Shown here piece by piece: positions 60,041 through 64,000 of a DNA stretch of 64,000 nt. The position numbers and the translations under genes are program-made. Position 1 is the stretch's first letter. Every line of letters starts with the position of its first letter. This DNA is from Flavobacterium foetidum (GTDB lineage: Bacteria > Bacteroidota > Bacteroidia > Flavobacteriales > Flavobacteriaceae), in assembly GCF_004634245.1 (NCBI RefSeq), contig NZ_SJTF01000016.1, positions 59,606-123,605 of the forward strand, in the 5' to 3' direction. The notes beneath the pieces were generated by a model. The model did no database searches and was not told the DNA's origin. It saw nothing but the letters and a program-made list of their open reading frames with translations.

Positions 60041-60586
60041 TTACTGCCAGTTTTTGTGTTTTTTTAAGCTAGTGATATGCGCCAGATGATGATTTCCGTG
60101 CCAAGCGTAAGAGCCAATGATTTTTTTGATTTTATTTTCAGAATTATCAGAAGGATGAACAAAAGTCTTTTCTAAATCTGATTCTGTTAAATTACGCATA
60201 AGAAAGGCCAAACGTGCATGAAGTCCCTTTAGTAGATTCAAGGTGGGTTCAATCGGCATTTTTAAATCATCAGGTAGTTCTGCCCATAAAACTTCATCGT
60301 AAGCTTTAATAACAGGATTGTTTTCGGTCAAAGCCCATTTTATTCTGATGAAACAGTTCATATGGCTTTCAGCGCAATGATGAATTACTTGTCTTACTGT
60401 CCATCCGCCAGGGCGGTATGGTGTGTCCAATTGTTCGTCAGTTAAATGCATTACCTCTTTTTCTAGCCTGTTTGGGAAAGTCTCAATTTCAACGATTTTT
60501 TCTTCAATGTAATTGGAAGAATAATTTTCAGGAGCGGTGAACTTCCCAATTGGATATTTTAGTTTTTCTAAATCTAGTTCTGTCAT
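60041..60586 (-). CDS. YfiT/DinB-family metal-dependent thiol transferase-like protein
   Basis: A 181-residue four-helix-bundle protein. The YfiT-type metal ligands are seen as RQVIHHCAESHMN and AWHGNHHLAHI, and TPYRPGGWTVRQV is a family hallmark. Members include bacillithiol transferases; Flavobacterium proteins of this kind are usually named so by similarity. The ATG at 60586 is preferred, since the longer frame would overlap the upstream methyltransferase gene. The two genes are 11 bases apart and probably cotranscribed. Confidence 0.88.
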   Translation of the reverse strand: MTELDLEKLKYPIGKFTAPENYSSNYIEEKIVEIETFPNRLEKEVMHLTDEQLDTPYRPGGWTVRQVIHHCAESHMNCFIRIKWALTENNPVIKAYDEVLWAELPDDLKMPIEPTLNLLKGLHARLAFLMRNLTESDLEKTFVHPSDNSENKIKKIIGSYAWHGNHHLAHITSLKKHKNWQ

Positions 60587-60597
60587 TTGGTCGTTAT

Positions 60598-61305
60598 TTA
60601 AATGGAAAGTTTTGCTAAATAATCGTAATGTTCTCCTTCTAAAATCAATTCGCATTTCAATCCGTTTGCAATTGCAGCATTTTGAAGCGTGTTGTAATCA
60701 AGATAGAGCCAATCAAAAGATTCTTCCTTTTCTCCTTTGTATGAAATTGTAAATTCAAGTTCTCCATAATAATCATTATCAGAGGGAATCCATTTGCCTC
60801 CGTCTTCATCTTCATCAAACATATATATAATATCCGAACTGTCGATTAGAATCTGTCCTTCCGGATTTAAAAGCGATTTTAGCTTAGATAAATAATTGTT
60901 ACAGTTTTTGAGTTTTCCGAAAATTCCGGTTCCGTTCATTAAGAGCAAAATAGTATCAAATTTTTCACCTTCATAATCTAAAATATTTTTCACCTCTGCT
61001 TTTTGGATTCCTCGCATCTGACAGGTCTCAATTGCTTTTGGAGAAATATCAATAGCTGTAACATCTAAGTTTCTTTCGTTTTGTAGAGATAAGGCATGAC
61101 TTCCGGCGCCGCAACCAACATCCAATGTTTTTCCTTTGGCAAGTTGAAGTGCTTTTTGTTCTATCGAAGGCATCTCATCGTAGCTCCTAAAAAGGTACTC
61201 TACGCTCATTTCATCTTCTTCAGAAATAGAGGTTTCGGTAATAATGTCCTCTGGTGTATTGTGGGTGTGGAAATCAAATATTGCTTTCCCAAAAAGATCT
61301 TTCAT
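60598..61305 (-). CDS. Class I SAM-dependent methyltransferase
   Basis: A 235-residue methyltransferase. Motif I is LDVGCGAGSHALSLQ near residue 60, followed by the acidic end of strand 2 (VTAIDISPKAIE) and a motif II-like FDTILLLMNGTGIFG. Substrate cannot be read. It is 11 bases upstream of the YfiT-like gene. Confidence 0.88.
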   Translation of the reverse strand: MKDLFGKAIFDFHTHNTPEDIITETSISEEDEMSVEYLFRSYDEMPSIEQKALQLAKGKTLDVGCGAGSHALSLQNERNLDVTAIDISPKAIETCQMRGIQKAEVKNILDYEGEKFDTILLLMNGTGIFGKLKNCNNYLSKLKSLLNPEGQILIDSSDIIYMFDEDEDGGKWIPSDNDYYGELEFTISYKGEKEESFDWLYLDYNTLQNAAIANGLKCELILEGEHYDYLAKLSI

Positions 61306-61327
61306 CGTTTTAATTCAAAGATTAAGG

Positions 61328-61384
61328 TTTCAAGTTTAAAGTTGTGTAATTTTGCAGCTCAACTTTAAATTTTAGACTTGAAAC
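61328..61384. repeat. GTTTCAAG inverted repeat around the YkgJ start
   Basis: GTTTCAAGTTTAAAGTT (61328-61344) faces AACTTTAAATTTTAGACTTGAAAC (61361-61384). It spans the promoter (-7 box TAATTTTG, 61347-61354) and the TTG start codon at 61378. Similar GTTTCAAG arms flank the repeat upstream of kynU. Confidence 0.6.
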
Positions 61385-61872
61385 AAATTTTAAATAACTT
61401 AAATAAGTCTGCCAAAGATAAGCATATCGAAAACAAAAAGTATTTTGATAAGCTCAAAAAGAAACAGCCTAAAAATTTAGACTACGTAATGCAGGATCTG
61501 CATGATGCTGAATTTAGAAGAACTGACTGTTTACAATGTGCCAATTGCTGTAAGACAACTGGACCTTTATTTACATTGGCTGATATTGAACGAATTTCAA
61601 AACATTTCAGACTGAAGCCACAGCAATTTATAGAACAATATCTGAGAATTGATGAAGACAAGGATTATGTTTTAAAAAGTGTTCCCTGCGCTTTTTTGGA
61701 TAATGATAATTATTGTATGATTTATGATGTAAGACCGAAAGCATGCCGAGAATTTCCGCATACTGACAGGAAGAAGTTTTATCAAATAGCTGATTTGACT
61801 CTAAAAAATGTGTCGATTTGTCCAGCGGCTTTTAATATAGTCGAAGAAATGAAAAAGAAATTACCGCTTTAG
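61378..61872 (+). CDS. YkgJ-family cysteine cluster protein
   Basis: A 164-residue protein with the CxxCxxCC signature (DCLQCANCCKTTGP near residue 52), then CAFLDNDNYCMIYDVRPKACREFPH and a late SICPAAF. The family is thought to bind zinc or iron-sulphur clusters; function unknown. TTG at 61378 is the likely start: no ATG occurs before the conserved region, and the N-terminal KQILNNLNKSAKDKHIENKK has a good helical pattern. The start codon lies inside an inverted repeat. A related DUF3109 protein is at 5769. Confidence 0.88.
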   Translation: MKQILNNLNKSAKDKHIENKKYFDKLKKKQPKNLDYVMQDLHDAEFRRTDCLQCANCCKTTGPLFTLADIERISKHFRLKPQQFIEQYLRIDEDKDYVLKSVPCAFLDNDNYCMIYDVRPKACREFPHTDRKKFYQIADLTLKNVSICPAAFNIVEEMKKKLPL

Positions 61873-61950
61873 AAGAATCTGGAGCACTAATTGATTTTTT
61901 AAGCGTATTTTTGAAATTATAAATTGTTATTTATTAATAGAACTCACAAC

Positions 61951-63186
61951 TTGAATTTAGAATATTTTATAGCAAGACGACTTATTACTGCTAAGGACAA
62001 TAAAAGCAGCATATCGGCGCCAATTATTAAAATTGCAATTTCTGCGATTGCGATTGGTATGATTATGATGATAATTTCTGTGGCCACTGGAATTGGTCTG
62101 CAGAAGAAAATACGCGAGAAAGTTTCTGCTTTTAACGGTCAGATTATTATTTCGAATTATGATAATAATAATTCTGATGTTACTCTTATTCCTATTTCTA
62201 AGAAACAAGATTTTTATCCCAATTTCAAAAATGTTCCCGAAGTAAGCCATATTCAGGCAGTCGCAAGCAAAGCCGGAATTATTAGAACAGAAAATGCATT
62301 TGAGGGAATTATTTTTAAAGGTGTTGGAGCAGATTACAATTGGGATAATGTAAAGGAGTATATCGTAGAAGGCAGGCTTCCTGATTTTTCTAAAAACCTA
62401 AACGAAGACGTTATTATTTCTCGATTTCTGGCAAATCGGCTAAATCTGAAAATAGGGGATGAGTTCAATACCTTTTTTATAAAAGAAGAACAAGGCAAAA
62501 TGCCGAATATCCGTCGTTTCAAAATTTGCGGAATTTTTAATTCAGGTTTTCAGGATTTTGACGCCTCTTATATATTAGGAGATATTAGGCATATTCAGCG
62601 AATCAATAAATGGGCTCCGGATCAAATAGGAGCATTTGAAGTTTTTGTGAAAGATTTTGCTAAAATTAAGGAAACAGGAATTCAGATTTACGAGCAGACC
62701 TCTTCAAATCTGGATACCAAAACAATCATTGAAAAGTATAGTTATATTTTTGATTGGCTCCAATTGTTTGATTTTAACATCGTGATCATTTTGGTTATAA
62801 TGATTTTAGTTGCTACAATCAATATGGTAGTTGCTTTGTTGGTATTGATTTTGGAGCGTACGCAAATGATAGGGATTTTAAAATCACTAGGAATCAATAA
62901 TTGGAGTGTGCGAAAGGTGTTTCTTTACAATGCTTTTTATTTAATCGTTCGTGGTTTATTCTGGGGGAATTTAATCGGAATCTCATTGCTTCTCATTCAA
63001 CAGCAATTTGGGGTGGTGCAGCTTAATCCAGAGAACTATTATGTAAACCAGGCTCCAGTTTACTTAAACTGGGTATATATACTATTGTTAAATCTGCTGA
63101 CCATTACAATTTGTTTTCTTGTATTGCTCATTCCGTCTTTTATAATAACAAAAATATCACCCGTAAAAGCAATCCGCTTTGACTAA
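61951..63186 (+). CDS. FtsX/LolE-type ABC transporter permease
   Basis: A 412-residue inner-membrane permease of the MacB/FtsX family. One helix near the N-terminus (APIIKIAISAIAIGMIMMIISV) is followed by a large periplasmic domain (about 60-260) and three C-terminal helices with the ERTQMIGILKSLGINNWSVRKVF coupling loop. Relatives act in lipoprotein release (LolC/E). The TTG at 61951 (NLEYFIARRLITAKD) is preferred to TTG at 61924, as the family start is M-N-L-E-Y. No ATPase gene is adjacent. Confidence 0.85.
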   Translation: MNLEYFIARRLITAKDNKSSISAPIIKIAISAIAIGMIMMIISVATGIGLQKKIREKVSAFNGQIIISNYDNNNSDVTLIPISKKQDFYPNFKNVPEVSHIQAVASKAGIIRTENAFEGIIFKGVGADYNWDNVKEYIVEGRLPDFSKNLNEDVIISRFLANRLNLKIGDEFNTFFIKEEQGKMPNIRRFKICGIFNSGFQDFDASYILGDIRHIQRINKWAPDQIGAFEVFVKDFAKIKETGIQIYEQTSSNLDTKTIIEKYSYIFDWLQLFDFNIVIILVIMILVATINMVVALLVLILERTQMIGILKSLGINNWSVRKVFLYNAFYLIVRGLFWGNLIGISLLLIQQQFGVVQLNPENYYVNQAPVYLNWVYILLLNLLTITICFLVLLIPSFIITKISPVKAIRFD

Positions 63187-63194
63187 TTAAATTC

Positions 63195-63218
63195 AACTCG
63201 ACAAACAGTCGGGTTTTT
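63195..63218 (+). terminator. Terminator after the permease gene
   Basis: ACTCGAC (63196-63202) pairs with GTCGGGT (63208-63214, one G-T pair), followed by T. Confidence 0.7.
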
Positions 63219-63273
63219 ATTTTATACATATTATATATTGCAACCATTGGGATATGGATTAAGAGATTCGGAG

Positions 63274-63600
63274 TTTAAATTCATAAGCCCTTTCCCGCCA
63301 TCCACTCCAAATAAAGCTAACCGAACTCCGCCTGGAATAAAAATTAAGAGAAGTGATCTTTTGCGGCTGGGGGAGCCGACTTCAGGATTGATTCATCGTA
63401 ATGAAAGGCAGTCCCGTAATGAGATCAGCACAAGAAAGGATGAGCTTTGCGCCTTGCGGAACAAAAAAACAGAATGAAGAGCGAATCTCAAAGCCCGGTT
63501 TCTCGTCAGAAAAGAATGCCGAGCGCTGAAAATTCTGCAAAATCAAGGGGCGGGACAGGTCCGGAAATGAGAAAAACACATATCATAAAAGAAAAATCCT
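63274..63600. other. GC-richer non-coding stretch before the rrn promoters, with a decayed Flavo-1-like copy
   Basis: This stretch is visibly richer in G and C than the rest of the window and has no convincing ORF. Bases 63278-63326 (AGCCCTTTCCCGCCATCC, CAA, CCGAACTCC) resemble the reverse complement of the element at 17082-17166. A CGGCT/AGCCG hairpin is at 63365-63378. The remainder could be upstream activating DNA for the rrn promoters or a decayed element. Confidence 0.35.
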
Positions 63601-63694
63601 ACATATTAAAGAAAAAAGACAAATCGTAAACAATCCGTTATCAGCGAGTTAAGAGAAATTTTTGAAAAACATGGAAAAAATATAAAAAAAAGTG

Positions 63695-63724
63695 TTGGAA
63701 ATGTAAATAAAGGTCCTACTTTTG
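63695..63724 (+). promoter_or_regulatory. rrn-type promoter P1
   Basis: TTG (63695-63697), 19 bases, TACTTTTG (63717-63724), then CACCCGC. Same core and discriminator as P2 and P3. Confidence 0.8.
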
Positions 63725-63816
63725 CACCCGCAACAGCGAAAAACGTTCACAGAAATACTGACAGGAAACAAGAATCGGAAGAAATAAAATTTCTAAAAAA
63801 AAAGATTCGGAAAAGC

Positions 63817-63847
63817 TTGTGAGATTTGAAAAATGCTTTTACATTTG
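63817..63847 (+). promoter_or_regulatory. rrn-type promoter P2
   Basis: TTG (63817-63819), 20 bases, TACATTTG (63840-63847), then CACCCCGC. Confidence 0.8.
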
Positions 63848-63940
63848 CACCCCGCAAATACGGGAAGTTCCTTGATAGACTGGTGAGAAAAACGAAAATG
63901 TGAAACGAAAAAAAAAGTTTCAAAATTTTTTAGTTTTTTC

Positions 63941-63971
63941 TTGCAGGAAACAAAAAGAATCACTAGTTTTG
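63941..63971 (+). promoter_or_regulatory. rrn-type promoter P3
   Basis: TTG (63941-63943), 20 bases, TAGTTTTG (63964-63971), then CACCCGC and a GCTTTGAGAAACAAGC hairpin at the window edge. The triple arrangement fits the leader of a ribosomal RNA operon whose 16S gene would start just beyond 64000. Confidence 0.8.
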
Positions 63972-64000
63972 CACCCGCTTTGAGAAACAAGCGAAGAAAA

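Noticed and set aside
63238..63629. Overlapping short open frames in the GC-richer stretch before the rrn promoters
   Set aside because: Composition is unlike neighbouring genes, both strands are open at random, and no domain or start signal was seen; more likely non-coding.

Overview
The window is AT-rich chromosomal DNA from a member of the Bacteroidota, most likely a Flavobacterium close to the F. johnsoniae group. This rests on the gene families (DUF3857 proteins, a VIT-domain protein with SusC-like segments, a bifunctional DAHP synthase/chorismate mutase, an ExbB-ExbD-ExbD-TonB-PstS-TPR cluster), on promoters of the Bacteroidota type (TTTG, about 19 bases, TAnnTTTG), and on many decayed inverted repeats between genes. 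There is no sign of a prophage, insertion sequence, CRISPR array or integrative element. Genes are mostly housekeeping and lie in short operons on both strands.

Layout. 1-6.3 kb: a partial TerB-like gene, a HupE/UreJ-like membrane protein, dCMP deaminase, an S41 protease, small proteins, an oxidoreductase, a MarC-family protein and a DUF3109 protein. 6.7-10.3 kb: class Ia ribonucleotide reductase (nrdB, nrdA). 10.4-11.4 kb: a RelE/HigB-type toxin with its XRE antitoxin, followed by a small ORF apparently broken by a pentanucleotide repeat. 11.7-14.3 kb: a DUF1800/DUF1501 pair. 14.7-19.1 kb: an aromatic amino acid operon (pheA, aminotransferase, tyrA, DAHP synthase/chorismate mutase) preceded by a Phe/Tyr-rich leader peptide and a terminator/antiterminator pair, which looks like a complete transcription attenuator. 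19.5-30.8 kb: a large VIT protein, rsgA, dtd and three DUF3857 proteins, two of them a tandem duplicate with signs of gene conversion. 30.9-36.5 kb: MazG-like pyrophosphohydrolase, aroA, queA, kynU and a glycine-zipper lipoprotein. 36.5-44.9 kb: a large protein of unknown function with barrel-like motifs and cysteines, an AsmA-like protein, penicillin acylase, an RDD-like membrane protein and a secreted protein. 45-49.8 kb: two serine hydrolases, an AraC-type regulator and a membrane protein. 50.1-53.1 kb: kmo and a HerA-like ATPase. 53.5-59.2 kb: the TonB energy-transduction cluster. 59.3-63.2 kb: queE, a YfiT-like protein, a methyltransferase, a YkgJ-type cysteine cluster protein and an ABC permease. 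The right edge holds three tandem strong promoters with the same core and discriminator, very probably those of a ribosomal RNA operon starting just outside.

How genes work together. aroA and the pheA-aroF operon cover chorismate, phenylalanine and tyrosine synthesis. kynU and kmo, 14 kb apart, belong to the kynurenine route from tryptophan to quinolinate/NAD. queE and queA act early and late in queuosine synthesis. dCMP deaminase and NrdAB supply deoxynucleotides. ExbB/ExbD/TonB energise outer-membrane receptors, and a 12-residue motif in this TonB recurs exactly in the VIT protein 34 kb away.

Most notable observations: the Phe/Tyr attenuator; the motif shared by TonB and the VIT protein; four copies of an inverted-repeat cassette placed 9-15 bases after stop codons and usually enclosing terminators; structured Flavo-1-like elements upstream of tyrA and kmo; the gene-conversion tract between the DUF3857 paralogues; a strong hairpin inside the gene after tonB; and the triple rrn-type promoter. 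All calls come from reading the sequence by eye. No database search was run.
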